NCBI GenBank assembly: GCA_027924645.1 | Contig: BSBN01000242.1 | Span: 2,542,001-2,606,000 of the forward strand | DNA from: Cunninghamia lanceolata | Lineage: Eukaryota > Streptophyta > Pinopsida > Cupressales > Cupressaceae | Direction of reading: 5' to 3' | DNA: 64,000 nucleotides | In this document: one piece after another, positions 11,632 through 24,497 of the stretch | Position numbering within the stretch: position 1 is the first letter of the stretch | How the letters are laid out: the number at the start of each line of letters is the position of its first letter | Translations under genes and position numbers: made by a program | Notes under the pieces: model-generated | What the model saw: the letters and a program-made list of their open reading frames with translations, nothing else | Databases searched by the model: none | Told to the model about the DNA's origin: nothing

Positions 11632-12950
11632 TCAATCTCTCTCTCTCTCTCTCAATTTCTTTCACTTGGTCTTGCAAAACTCACAAGATTCTTGGCTCTA
11701 CTATGCAAAACTCCTTTGTGAATCTAATATCTACAACAGCTACTCGAGTCCCTGGTACTTTTTATGGTGTTGTATCACTTTCAAAAGCTCTTGGAGGGTT
11801 TTATTCACTCTTGTGCTCATTGAGGAAGCTCTATCTTGTTGAGTTTTAAGTTGTATACCATGTTTGAGCTTATGTAAACTTGCAGCTTTCTCTCTTTCAT
11901 TAAAGTGGTAAGTTTGTTCATTGTGTTTCTCAATATTATTTCATTTGAATCCATTTGACATTGTGTATTTCATTTTTATGGTATAGACCACCATTTTCTT
12001 GCATTGTTCTGGTGTAGACCACCATCTTTCTCTATTGCATTTGTTGCATGTTGATGATTTCTTCCCTACGCACTTAGGATAGGAGCACACACTCATTTCT
12101 TTGCTTTCAAATCATTTTTATCAATCTGTTGCTTTTGGAGGTAGGAATACCAAAACTGGGGCTTCCCTGAGGCAAGCTCCTTAGTAGCACAACCCCTCTC
12201 TTCTCTCATTTTGCAAATACTTCTTGGAGTAAGGACTTCACAACCACACAGAGGTTTCATTTCCCTTCTTTCCTTTTGCTTTATGTGATTTTCATAGCAT
12301 AGTTGTTTCCTTTTGATATTTTGTGTTACTTGGATGATGTTGGGTATGTGTTGTGTTTAAATTTGTGTTGTACAGACATTCTAGGTCTGTAAATACCTGA
12401 TAATTTTTTTTTTTTTTTTGCATTTTGGACTCTAGCACCTAGTGCAGACATCCTCATGGTACACTATCATCCGAGGCAGTGAGTTCCTCCCTCTGGCTAC
12501 ATGTTCCATTTTATTATCTCTTTTTGCCTCTTCTCTCATTTTTCTCAATGTTATATGTAGTTGTTCAATTTCATCAATCTTATTCTTTTCCCTTCATTGT
12601 CAAGCACCTAGTCTAGTTATCTTTCTTTGATTGGGACACGTAGTGGTTTTGTTACAACCTAGAGTAGGTTCTTAGACATCTAACACCTTAGATAGTAGGA
12701 CCTGAGTGTATTGTTAGTGGAAAACTCCATTGATTGAAGATATTCAATTAAGTAGTAGTTTTTCCTACACAACAAAATGATAGAAGACAAGCTTGACACT
12801 AGTACAATATGCCTAGAGTGTTGATGCAATTTTGATTTTATAATCTTGTGATGATGCAATGAGTAATGGACTTTGCTAACAATATTCGTAGATGTGTGTT
12901 CGATATCCTCTAGATTTTAGATTCTAGATGTTTGATAGATGATCAAAATA
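11632..12950. other. Non-coding remainder of unit 1
   Basis: No gene is supported. It holds a (CT)n tract at its start, a T-run near 12400-12419, and a short stretch around 12250-12310 resembling 9130-9165 (GTGATT.TCATAGC). It is continuous with the sequence left of the small Copia-like element, which therefore interrupts a longer, possibly LTR, region. Confidence 0.4.
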
Positions 12951-14638
12951 AATAAGGTTTCGAGTGCAGTAGCACGACCCATTTTATCTTGGGTTTACTG
13001 TGTTTAAAGTAATCATGGTTGCAGCCATTAGAAATAATGGTGAGGATTGTTCAACAGGTCGATACCACTATTATTCATTCATTATAGAATGTTGCCCTTT
13101 TGGGCTCATTTGTATATACAGATTTGCAAGAGTTAGCAACTAGTAATCATAAAGATATAAGACATCATTAAAGATGTATGGTGCATAATGTATGGCGCAT
13201 AGGAAGAGATAAAACTTGCGGGTGCTCATGCATGCAATCCCACGTAAGGTTTATGGCCTCAAGCTGGCCGAGCGCCACAAAAGAGTAACAGTTTCAAAGT
13301 ATCATGAATTATATTTCATTTGGGGCTCCAAGAGCCTTCAACTACTCTTAAAATTCATCGATATGCATAAATAAATATATAATCTCAACTCTGTACATTA
13401 AAAGCAAAGTATTTCTTAATCTTTATAGTCGACAGTGTTGACGTTACTTTCAGACGAAAGGAAGTTATAATGCATTGTAGTCAATATATCATATGAGCTA
13501 AGGGCTCTAAATTAAAGATACCTGAATATATTTCACAGAGTTAAAGATGTATCTCACCAAGCTTGAACTCTTCTGACTACTCTAGTCATTCTCTTTGACT
13601 GTAATTCTCTTCAACAAGAGAATGTAGCTCCCCAGTGTTCGTCACCCACACACCCACTTCTCTCTCGAAGTCTAACACCAGAAAATAACAACCAAAACTA
13701 CCCAGACTCCAACTAAGACCTTCCATAAGACACCAAGATGGCATTTGGTAACTAACCAAAGCATACTCTGTGCATGCGATTTGGGCTTGCCACCTAGTGG
13801 GATCTTTTCATCCACACAACCCACTCAACCTATCATCTCTCCTTTCCCACTCCTCATGGGTTTAAGGATATCAATGAGGTAAGAATAAGATAAGATAAGA
13901 TAGTTATTCGCATAGTCAAGAGTTATTAACATTGACCTCTAAAGGGGTTAGTATATATATTAACATGGGTCGAAGAACTATTAAAATATGCAAAATCATC
14001 ATAAAGATTAAAGAAAAAGATATCACACTAAAATCTTAGGGCAATCGGGGTCAAGTAATACTCCCCCATCACTGACAGTAAACTTTAGTCGATTGACTAG
14101 AAAATAAAGAAATAATATCCCTATTTAAGAATAGGGTAATGAGAGATCTCATTGACTCTTAACTTGACTATCATACGACTTGAGACGTTATTCCAAGAAC
14201 ATCATCAACGTCATCTAGTTGTTAAAGCACCATCGACAAAATGACTCACAAGGATAGAATTACAAAGAAGGAAGACATGACTCATGACAACTTATAAGGG
14301 ATTTGGAAGGACATGGAAATTGATACTCAGATGACTAATCAACCTTGTTTTCTCAACATCTAACCATTCCTCCAGGATGATACCCTTCTTCCTTCTTCGA
14401 AGGTCATTAACTTTCCCTATTCACACTCAAGACCACAAAATTATGATCAGTGCACCATAATCATATCTCATAATATAAAGTAATTAATGTTCAAAACTAA
14501 TTAACATCAATCATTAACATCATTAACAATGATCAATTTAGATATTTCCACAATATCAAATCAGTTAACTATGACTAATCCTTCCGATTACAATGCAAAG
14601 TTAATGATTAAGTCTAAATGTAAGTTGGGGATGTAACA
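12951..14638 (-). mobile_element. Truncated copy of the long LTR (unit 2)
   Basis: Corresponds to 1763-3451. It begins at the duplication junction, so it has no primer site or leader. It ends with an intact GATGTAACA at 14630-14638, which preserves the original LTR terminus better than unit 1 does. Confidence 0.85.
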
Positions 14639-15213
14639 TTAACAGTATGATCAAAGTTTAAGTTATCAATGGAAACATAAATCTGTTAGTTATGCATACT
14701 AATAATCAATTGAAAATATACACAAATCCTTTTCCAAATCATTTAAACAATGTTGAGGTACATGATACACATAAAATAATGTTGAAAATGAGGATACATC
14801 ACATGAACATGATTTTGTGGGAACTATTGAAACTAATGCTACATCTTTTTCTTCTCTTGCTTCTCCATTGATTACATTTTCTAATCACAAGATCTCACAA
14901 GATAATTATTATGGCCCATTATATTTAGCTAGTAATCTTTATGGAAAATCACCTACTTAGTTTCTTATTCATATTTCATACTAATAGAACATATGTATAG
15001 AAGAATAACTCTTAAATAAACATATTAGACATCAGAAATGTGCACATTCAACCCATATTTCATACTAATTGAATGTTAATTAATACATTAAGATGTATTA
15101 GTCTATGATTGAGAGCAGGTCCTAAAGAATTACATGGTTTATGTAATGTGATACCATCTTTGGATAGATTTGGTACACACTACTTTATAGAACATTGATA
15201 GAAGAATTTAAGG

Positions 15214-15868
15214 TTGCTCCTTCAATTTTGTATCGAGGTGTTAAATTTATACATGAAGGACAAGTTAATAAGATTTAAAGAGCTCATTACAAGCATATAT
15301 AATGCTAGTCACTTCACATTAGATGTATTTTTCAAAACACAAAAAGATGTACCATATGAGAGAGATGATCTCATGCATGCTTATATAAGATACATTTGGA
15401 TGAACCGGTAAGAATTCAAAAGTAGCTAGATTGAGATTATCCAAAAGCAAAAGACCCTCAAGTTGCACAATCAGAGATTAATCTACATAAAGACCTTGAT
15501 AATGAATACCTTCTAATGATCCTTATGAACAAAAAATCACTCATATGTACCAAGAAAGGATACAAAGAAAGAACAAAAGAAAAATACAAAAGCAATCCAA
15601 TGGCAATCATTCCACCACATCTACAAAATAAAGAAACAAGAAATATGGGTATGAAATGACATGCCTAATTTTACACATGATAATATATTTGGACCTAGAA
15701 TGAAGGAATATAAAGAAGAGATGTGTACTAGAAAAGGAAAGCAAAGAAGAACAAGAAGCAAAGGCAAATGAAGATAAATTTGATGGTTTTTGTTGGGATA
15801 ATGATATTTTGTTAGAAGACGAGCACGGGCCTTTGGAGGAAATTGAGTCTCCAAATTTTGTTCAATGA
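15214..15868 (+). pseudogene. Degenerate unknown ORF, unit 2
   Basis: Copy of 4059-4685. The first part (15214-15411) keeps MKDKLIRFKELITSIYNASH and then shifts frame after RDDLM, where unit 1 reads RDDLVLDL. The second part, from 15661, keeps NFTHDNIFGPRMKEYKEEM and is then shifted by a 2-base loss relative to unit 1 (GATATGTG becomes GATGTG). The decay of both copies after the duplication shows no sign of coding constraint. Confidence 0.35.
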
Positions 15869-17793
15869 TACATGAGCATCACAAAGCCTATATACCTATA
15901 GAACTTAGATTTCATTGTTGCCTTTTGTTTCCCCATTACTTAAATTGCCCCTTAGCCTTTTTTATTGCACCCTATTTGTTGTGCTTTAAACATGATCAGT
16001 TCACAATATATATTTGCTTTCATGCATAGATTTTCCTACTTGGAGGGCATTTACTTCTTCCCATCTTTTCCTTGTTTGAGATATTTCATCCTTTGTTTGT
16101 TTGCATCCTATTTATACTTATAATTTTTTCTTTAGCCTTGTTTTTGGTCTATCTTTTCCACTTTACTTATTGTCTTCCTACTTCACCTTCCACATTCTTA
16201 TGCATGTCTTTTTTATTTTATGCTTATTTACTCATGATTCTATAGTCCATGCCTTACCACTTTGGCTTCTTTTGTTGTCTTGTTACTTCCCATTACATGC
16301 TTGTTATACATTTTCATTTTTACCATGATGCTTTGTTTATGTTACCATTCACTTATGTTTTCATGCCTATGCTTGTGACATTTACAATACTATGATAGTT
16401 ATATTTTATCCTTTGACCATTGATTACTTGCCTTGATCTGACCATGATCTTATATCATCATACCATAGCTCCTACATTGTCATATCATGCTTTGATTTAT
16501 TCTTTACCAAATGTTTTTCCCTACAAAAAATCCCAAAATTACAATAGAATTTATGGAATGTTTTACCAAATATTATGCCTACAAATAATCCCAAAAATGT
16601 GATTTTTTTTAAAAATTTTCGGGTAAATACATTATGATTGATATTTATAAACAATCCCTAAATTGTAGTTTTTTCAAGTTTGGCTTAAACACCTTCGTTC
16701 AAAGGTCTTTGATCCCAATTTTTTTTAATATTTTCTTACATAGGGACCTTAGAATGAAGGTGGCTAGCTATGAATATTTTAATATATTTTGGATGTTCAA
16801 ACGAAGGTTGAATAGGACTTTCTTTCAAAGTTCCTTCGAATGAAGGCCCTTGGATGGCCTCTTCTGCTCTTCTTCTTAGATTTTCCTCAAAAAAATTAGT
16901 TTCAAACCTTAGGTTGGACCAACAAATGGAGCTAACATGACAAGATAATTTGTAGGATCATAGCCCTTGGATTAAGCTTTCCAAAAAGTATAATTTCAAA
17001 TGTATTTAATTTGATTATTATATTTATTTTCTATCTTCTAATAAACATTGGTTTTTCACCTAAAATTAAGGTCTTTGTTCCACACATGTGGAAAAATAGT
17101 AAAATAGAGAATTAAAAAAATATATACATGCACTAGGTATTGATGTCTTTGTTTCAAAAAAAAAGTTAATTTCGATATATAGAAAAAGTTATGCTATATG
17201 GTATAAAATTATGTCTAAATTATAATTAATCTCACTTCAAAAATTAATTTAAAAAAATGCAACAAAGAAATACAAAAAAATATAGATATGCTTTAGATAT
17301 TGGTGTGACGAATCTATATTTAAAAATTTATAATTTTATGCTTTCTATACAAAAATTTATGCTATATGGTATAAATGTCACTTTTTTTAATAAAATGTTA
17401 ACTATAAAAACAAGATATTAAAAGTCACGTAAAAAATTTCACAAATTATTTTTTTAATTTTTTAAAAATATATTCATAATCTAAACATAAAATCTCAAAA
17501 ATTACTAGTTCAAATCATCTTCAAATTCTTAACGATTTAGTTGTTGTAGGTGTCAAAAAATGAAAAATTAGTTTAAAATGTTGATTCCAATGTCCAACTT
17601 TGACCAAAAAGTGGGACACACTATTGTGGGATCACCCCAAGCATATTAATGCCTATCCCACCTTATAATAGCTCATCCAGCACAAGTAAATGCAAGCATT
17701 CCTATAGAGCAACAAGAATCAACATGTCCTTTAGAGTCAGAGAGCTAGTGCTCTAAAGATGGAGCACTAAGAATAAGAGACAGAAAGAAAAGA

Positions 17794-17925
17794 AAGTTTC
17801 AAGAGGACTAGAAGGGTCCATATCTGATTAAGGAAGATGTAAAAAATAACACCTACCTCCTTAGCACCATGAATAAACAAGACTTTGGTGAGATGGTTAA
17901 TGTCTTTCACCTTAAGAAATATTAA
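17794..17925 (+). pseudogene. Gypsy integrase C-terminal remnant, unit 2
   Basis: Same length and frame as 6433-6564, with a shared TAG in place of the usual Trp and conservative and non-conservative changes elsewhere (VNVFHLKKY against VNAFHLKKY). It is the copy of that fragment made by the tandem duplication and is not an independent insertion. Confidence 0.75.
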
Positions 17926-19693
17926 ATTTAGAAAATCAAAAAAATCATAAAACATAAAAATTCAAAAAAATCTATAAAAATTTAAATATTCATGAAAATT
18001 ACAAAACATAAAAATCCAAAAACATGCATTTTCATTTTGTTCACCTTGTACTTTGTTTGTGACATGCTCTTATTAGATTTTTCTCTTTGCAAGAAATCTT
18101 AAGGTTATCTAGTATAGGTTGTGCCTTCTAAGCCTTAAAGATTCCCAAAAAATCATCATTATCCATTTTCCCCCTCCACATTCCTAATGAGTTCAAATGA
18201 ATTTAATATTTTAGCTTCATACTAATCTTGATCTTAGAAAATCATGTTGTCAAGTGTAAACATAGCAAGTACACAAACCTATGATACACATAGGAGCTTA
18301 CAAGCAGATCTTCCATAATCCTCCTTAGTGAGAAGAAAGTCCTACGAGGTAGTGAAATCTTTTGGTGGCACCCAACTCCTTATTCATACTAGCCAAAACT
18401 GTCAAGGGGATCTGAACTCTGCTAAGTAATTAAAAATAATACAAAATACAAAATAATCAATACCAAGAAAATCACAAAAAAAGTCAAAAAAGCGAGAGAT
18501 CAAAAAAGAATTACTACAAAAAAATCAACAAAAAGAGAAAAGAAAGAAAAAAATGAGAAGAAAGGATTTCTGATGTCTGTACTCTCAAGTGGAGATAAAT
18601 CTAAGCTTGAAGCTATAAGGGTGGCACCTATCAAAGAAAATAAAAGAGAGGTACAAAGGATACACATCCACTAGTTGGGCAAAGCTAAGTGTCTATCTAT
18701 CTTTTAGGGCCATATTCTTCTTTGGAGCCCTTCCCTTACCCTAGTTCTAACTTGTTGAGCATCTCTAATTGAAGTCTAGAAGGTGCTAATAAAATTTGTT
18801 GCTTGTTTAAGTTGAAAGCTAGCCAAATTATTTTGTCTAGATAAGGATCAATGTATAGCCCTTTGCAAAACCAAGTTTCAAAGTTCCATCTAACTCTCAC
18901 TCCATCTTGATTCCCTTATATCCTATCTCAACTAGCTTTAATAGGTCATCCTATATTAGGTCAACTCACAATGCCTGAAGTCAAAAATCATACTAAAGAG
19001 CATTCATAGTGGTTGTTCCATTTGTATACATACAAAATAATAAAACATGTCATTCCATCGTGGCATCTATCATCTAACCTATTACTTTGCATTTAATATA
19101 TGTGGATCACATTCATACACATTACATACATTATAAACAAAAAAAGATAATGAAAATAATATCATCATCATCATCACATGTGAACATCATAGGTGTGCAT
19201 AGACATAAGCATTTGCATAAACATAAATAAATAAGTCCTATCCAACCATGTGCACCAAGAGGAAAGCAAAGTAGAAGAAAATGACTAAGAGAGCATACAG
19301 ATCAACATAGTACAAGTCTAATGTCATAATAGTAAAGAGTGTTTTGAGTATAATTTGCTCCTTCAAGGGAGCCTCATAAAGAACTAACAATTGCGCACAC
19401 ATTTATAATAAATCTTCCCCATACAAGGAGGGAAATTGTCAGAAGGAGAGAAATAAATGAAGTCCATCAAGGAAGTCCCATCTCTTGCTATTTGTAACAT
19501 TAGAAGGTCTAGGGGTCTTGTGAGTGTGACTTGGTGAAGCAATGTGATTGTGTATCCATGAACGAGATGGTCTGACAGTAGTAGGGACTAGTGAAGCTAA
19601 AGATCATCTCTGAACATCAAGATGGGCCATCTATCAAAGAAAAGAAATCTTAGCCTCCAATGTAGCAACTCTCGTGTGCTGAGAAGATAAGTC
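17926..19693. other. Non-coding stretch of unit 2
   Basis: Counterpart of 6565-8340. I see no gene here. Confidence 0.5.
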
Positions 19694-20176
19694 CTAGCTA
19701 GCATGATAAGGAGCAAATGAATCTGTATGGTGACCTACTAGAGATAGAATTCCAACATTAACTAGAAGTGTCTCTCGAGCACATCCACTAGCAGGGACCA
19801 GAATGTCTAGAAAAGTAAATCTAACAAAGTCTTTCCACTTGTCAATAGTGTGCAATAAAGAATAAGAGAGAAAGGGAAAGAATGTCAATCCATGTTAGAA
19901 CAAAACCATCTTTCAAGAAAGGAAGTGCAAAAATGTAGTAAGAGTATGTTAGTTAGTACTCATGAGGATCACTAAGCTACCATGATGGATCAACTATCCT
20001 CATCTCCTCCTCTATTCGCTCTGAAAGTAAAGTAAGGTGATGTCTAGGAGTGGCATCTGTTGTTGTTGCCTCCTCATCCTCATGACCTAGATTCTCTGAT
20101 GTTAACTCATCCATTTACTCTCTAGGTATGTAGTCCTCATTGGACTCATCCTCAAGCTCCCTAGTTGCCTCAACCA
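19694..20176 (-). pseudogene. Antisense ORF downstream of Gypsy pol, unit 2
   Basis: Counterpart of 8341-8821. The frame starting at 20176 keeps the acidic N-terminus (LEDESNEDYIPRE) but acquires a stop where unit 1 has Glu (GAG to TAG, minus strand). The 19694-19888 part still reads WKDFVRFTFLDILVPASGCA. Unknown function. Confidence 0.35.
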
Positions 20177-21097
20177 TAGATCTAAATCTAATGACAATGG
20201 TTCTTTAGCACCATTAAATGGAAATTTTCTTGGGTATTTGGAATTGCAATAATAAAGAGGTAGTGTTGACACCTTTGAGGAGTTTGCTAGGTAAGGGTGA
20301 TTCTCACTTGGTCAAACCCCTAGATATTAATTTAACATCTTAGTACAATGTGTAACATAAAAAATTGTGTACCCCTTGCACTTTCACACTACGTTTGACA
20401 ACCACCTTAGCATTTGCATCCTCTCTTTATATGTTAGGGTTGTGTTTGCTTTATTTCACCTATTTTTCTTCTTTTCTCAAAATTTTGTTTTATGGTTTTG
20501 TGATTCTCATAGCGTGGAGAATATTTATGAGATTCTGAGGTAGATTCACTTAGACGCCAGCACCTAGCATGAATATTTGTGCACCACACAGGCATCCCGC
20601 AAAAGTGAAACAGTCTGTGAAGCTATTTTTGGACACATTTTGAATTACTCCCACGGCTAGTAAGATTCATGTAATGCCTTCGAGCTCCGAATGACTCTTT
20701 CCATACATATGGTCTCACTTTCTTGTCTCTGTTGAATATAGAGAGAAACAAAACTAAAAAATAGTATTAAATATTCACATTGTAAATGACAGCAAAAATA
20801 TAATTGAATTTCACTATGTTCAACCATATCATATTATTCCCTTATTTACAAACTACCTAGGGAATAACTTCCCACCCAACTAAATACCTAACAACTAACT
20901 TATTATATGTAAACCTTAATTTTCTAACAACCCCCTTAAGGTTTACATTAAAAAAAGGAAAAACAAAAGAAATATTGCATCAACATCAACCCAAAGTCCT
21001 CATGTTTAGGTAAATGTCCTAATTATCTAGCTCTATATCAGCATCAACCCAAACTCCTCATTTCTAGGAAAATGTCCTGATTATACAATGTTTATCT

Positions 21098-21297
21098 ATG
21101 AATCGAGACACACTCAATTATTCATAAGAAAATCACCAACTAACTATGAATTAAGACTAACTCAATTATTCACAATAACTCTCCTCCATTTGTGGATCAA
21201 GACTAACTCTATTATGCACAAATACAAATCTACAAAACTTTGGATCGAGACACACTCAACTATCCATAACAAGTTTGTGGATTCAAGTATCCACAAA
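21098..21297. repeat. Hairpin array inside the small Copia-like element, unit 2
   Basis: Counterpart of 9774-9970. The first hairpin has the better arms here (ATGAAT/ATTCAT at 21098). The last keeps TTTGTGGAT/ATCCACAAA, while the third has lost an arm base (ATGCACAAA). Confidence 0.65.
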
Positions 21298-21367
21298 CCA
21301 ACAAATCACTATCAAGCCCCCTTGCTCCTAAAGGGACTAGAGATGAAATAGGTGCTTCTCATGCAAG

Positions 21368-21634
21368 TTGGTATCATCTCTGAGTGAGAAGCTAGCTCGA
21401 GATGATAAAAATCCTCCTACCTTCGATGCCTTCACCCTCCAATTTGACCTTGTTACACTTTATCCATTTGATGTCTCATTAATCTCTCAGATAGAACAAG
21501 CATGTGAGTCTTTGAAGGCCCTATTAGGTGTAACAAAGATGTCTCCAAGAGAACAAGCAATATGTGTGACCATGATAAAGAATAAATTTGACAAGATGTC
21601 AGATTCCACTGAAAATGCACCTTTTACAAAATAA
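21368..21634 (+). pseudogene. Antisense coding-like fragment in the small element, unit 2
   Basis: An 88-codon open frame on the plus strand inside a minus-strand LTR element. The nominal start is TTG, so the true 5' limit is unknown. The text has natural protein composition: YPFDVSLISQIEQACESLK, then MSPREQAICVTMIKNKFDKM, ending at TAA. I do not recognise it as gag or pol. It could be a captured host-gene fragment, or an antisense frame by chance. Differences from unit 1 are mostly non-synonymous, so it is not under visible constraint now. Confidence 0.3.
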
Positions 21635-23255
21635 ATCCTTGTAACTCCAAAAAATTTGAACACAACATTCTCTCTCCTTAGATTTGTAGACTTCAATGAA
21701 GAAAATTCAACTCTAATTCATAAATATTTTCTATTCACTTCTTCCTTCCTTTTTAACACAAAAAATAATTCAAGAATGTACATTTACCCAAACATCTTAC
21801 AAACAATTTCACAAAACAATATACATTTATGAAGTTTGAACCTATAACCACTTTTAAAAATTTAAATATCCTCACCAATTGATCTATCTATTGGCTTTTC
21901 ACCTAACTGCATCAAACTATTTCTAATGTGACTTTGTAGAAGACAACTAGAACAAACTTCAGCATAAATGTGAAATTATGAACTTACATATGTTGCACTT
22001 TTGTTATTGATTGTGCACTTATGAGGGGTGAATGAGTATACTAGATTATAAGAAAGGAAATTAAAACTAGAGTGAGTGTGATCTGCCTATTCAGATCTGA
22101 ATGGAATGTTGTTTTAAACCATTTGAAAAATCATTGCATGCCAGAATATCACACACCTTATTCATCACTCAACGCAATCAATATTCCTTCACATGCCTTC
22201 TCTTGTTCTCCCTATTTCTCCAAATCAACTCGCCTTGGAATGTGGACAACTTCTTTTAATCCAAATTGATCCTTTAAACTTGTCAGCTTGAATGATTGAA
22301 TTCAAGTAATTTCTAGTGATTTCTTCTACTTCAATGGCTATTTGATTGTCTCAAATATTCAAAATTCCTTTCAACATCTACAACCACTTCAAATGCCTTT
22401 CTATGTCTTCTATTTTCTATAGTAATAATATTCGAGATCCTAGATGCAGTCTGTCAAACAACTCATGTGCTTGTCAATTTGTATGCTTTCCTTCACCTAA
22501 GTGGCTACCGTTAATCAGGGAAATAGTAATGATATAACAAATATGAATGTTGGTATCTTCTTCATGTTTCTGGACACCACCATAGAGATTGATGACCCCA
22601 TTATAGAGTTGCAGTCGTCCCTTGTCTCCTTCAAAGCATACCATGCCATTTCATCTCCCCTTCTCTTTACCTTCAAAACTCTCACACAAGCACAAAAAAT
22701 AATTTCAGTCTAATACCACTATTGAATTTGTGGAGAAACAAAACTAAAAAATAATATTAAAGATTCACATTGTAAATAACAGCAAAAATATACTTGAATT
22801 TCCTTATGTTCAACCATATCATATTACATTCCATACCATGGATTTAAAAAGCCATTATTCTCTCATTTACCAACTACCTAGGGAATAACTTCCCACCCAA
22901 CTAACTACCTAAAAACTAAATTATTATATGTAAACCTTAATTTGCTAACATCCTCTCAATCTCTCTCTCAATTTATTTCACTTGGTCTTGCAAAACTCAC
23001 AAGATTGTTGGCTCTACTATGCAAAACTCCTTTGTGAATCTAATCTCTATAGCAGCTACTTGAGTCCTTGGTACTTTTTATGGTGTTGTATCACCTTCAA
23101 ACTCTCTTGGAGGTTTTTATTCACTCTTGTGCTCATTGAAGAAGCTCTATCTTGTTGGGTTTTAAGTTGTTTACCATATTTGAGCTTCTGTAAACTTGCA
23201 ACTTTCTCTCTTTCATTAAACTGCTAAGTTTGTTCATTGTGTTTCTCAATATTGT

Positions 23256-24497
23256 TGTTAGATTTAGGGTAGACAACTGAGAGGGGGGAGGGTGAATCAG
23301 TTGTCAATAACTTTCTTCTAATTAAACACTTAATTACACTTTGTAATTTAGCAATACATTAATAAATCAATCATAGAAACATAAAGCATTGAATTAACAT
23401 CAGAAACACATCAACACAAGAGACACCAAGATTTTGACGTGGAAAACCCAGTTAAGGGAAAAACCACGGTGCGATTAACCCAAGAATGTATTCTCTATTA
23501 GAAGAATAGAAAGAATAAAATGGCACCTGCCAATTAGGGCTCATGACCTGAGCTCACTGCTCACAAGAGCCTCATTGCCTACAAAAGACACAGTCTACAA
23601 GATCACATACTTGAACTGGAGAATAGGATCTTCACTATGCTTGAATCAGTTCCATTTAAGCCCATAAACTTCTACTCTGCCTTTCTCTCCTTTCCTCGCT
23701 ACCACACTCACATCTCCACAAGACACACTTTGGAATGACTTCACAATCCCTTATTTACACAAGGCATCAACTTAGGAATAATCATCTAAGTCAGAAAATA
23801 CCTACAAGAACATTTGAAAGATGTGTAATACATCTGGTCAGCCAGTCTCAGGAAGAACACCATCATTCAGAAGTTATTCTTCAATTGCGGGCTCCAACTC
23901 CAATGCGGACCACTAACACAAACTAGACACAATTCGAAGACCTCCACAAGATTGCCTGAATCACCAACAACATCCGCACTTCTTCTGCTTACTGGAATCC
24001 TTCTCTCCTTCATCTGGAACCTCAAGAACACCGTCTGTCATCACTGTCACAAAAGAACAGATGCTTCTGGACCTTCAAGCCAAGAACCAAATGAGTTGAC
24101 ACTTCACAAAGACTTCCTCAACACTTCCTCAAAACTGCAGAATAGGACAATGTATTTTCAGATCTCAGCGGACCTATCTGTGTTACTCTATCACCTCTGA
24201 ATACCTGCCGAAACCGGTTCTACTTGAATGATCATAACTTCTTCAGATCTTCATGCGGACCTCTAAAATCTTGAATGGATCATCTTAAGACTCATATCTA
24301 CAAACCCTTTGAACTGTAACCTCTAATAGTCATCTTAACTTGCATCTTTACCTTACCGTCTTCACTATTCTCCTTTGTTCTTGATATGACTAATTTTCTC
24401 AATATCCTCAGCACATAGCTCATCCAATCCTTGTCATTACTGCAACAGGAGTATGTTGACATCAATGACAACACTGGTTAGACCCATACTTGCAACA
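23256..24497 (-). mobile_element. Copia (Sirevirus-type) solo LTR
   Basis: 1242 bp, starting TGTTAGAT and ending CTTGCAACA, flanked by the perfect 5-bp duplication ATTGT at 23251-23255 and 24498-24502. It resembles the Copia LTRs at 54098 and 58664 (shared GACAACTGAGAGGGGG-like start and GATTTTGACGTGGAAAACCC at about 23429), but belongs to a diverged subfamily. The empty site is preserved in unit 1 near 11930 (CTCAATATTATTTCATTT), so the insertion happened after the 11-kb duplication or was never fixed in unit 1. A solo LTR forms when the two LTRs of a full element recombine and the body is lost. Confidence 0.95.

Larger units (their letters stand above)
1763..12950. repeat. Tandem duplication, unit 1 (11.2 kb)
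   Basis: The whole segment reappears in the same orientation and order from 12951 to about 25553, with scattered substitutions and a few indels. The junction is visible at 12941-12960, where the unit end (GATCAAAATA) runs straight into the unit start (AATAAGGTTTCGAG, also at 1763). Short AATAAGG/AATTAGG similarity at the two parental ends suggests microhomology-mediated or unequal exchange. The unit starts inside an LTR, so it is a segmental duplication and not two independent insertions. Confidence 0.92.
20730..22950 (-). mobile_element. Small Copia-like LTR element, unit 2
   Basis: Copy of 9374-11626. The left LTR is 20730-20929 (200 bp, with about 31 bp deleted relative to its partner) and the right LTR is 22720-22950 (231 bp). 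The left LTR keeps the canonical TG start and an intact GTCTC target repeat (20725-20729); the right flank is changed to TCCTC. The primer site (about 22707-22718) has one substitution, and the polypurine tract after 20930 is intact. Comparing the four LTR copies across the units separates mutations before and after the tandem duplication. Confidence 0.87.
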
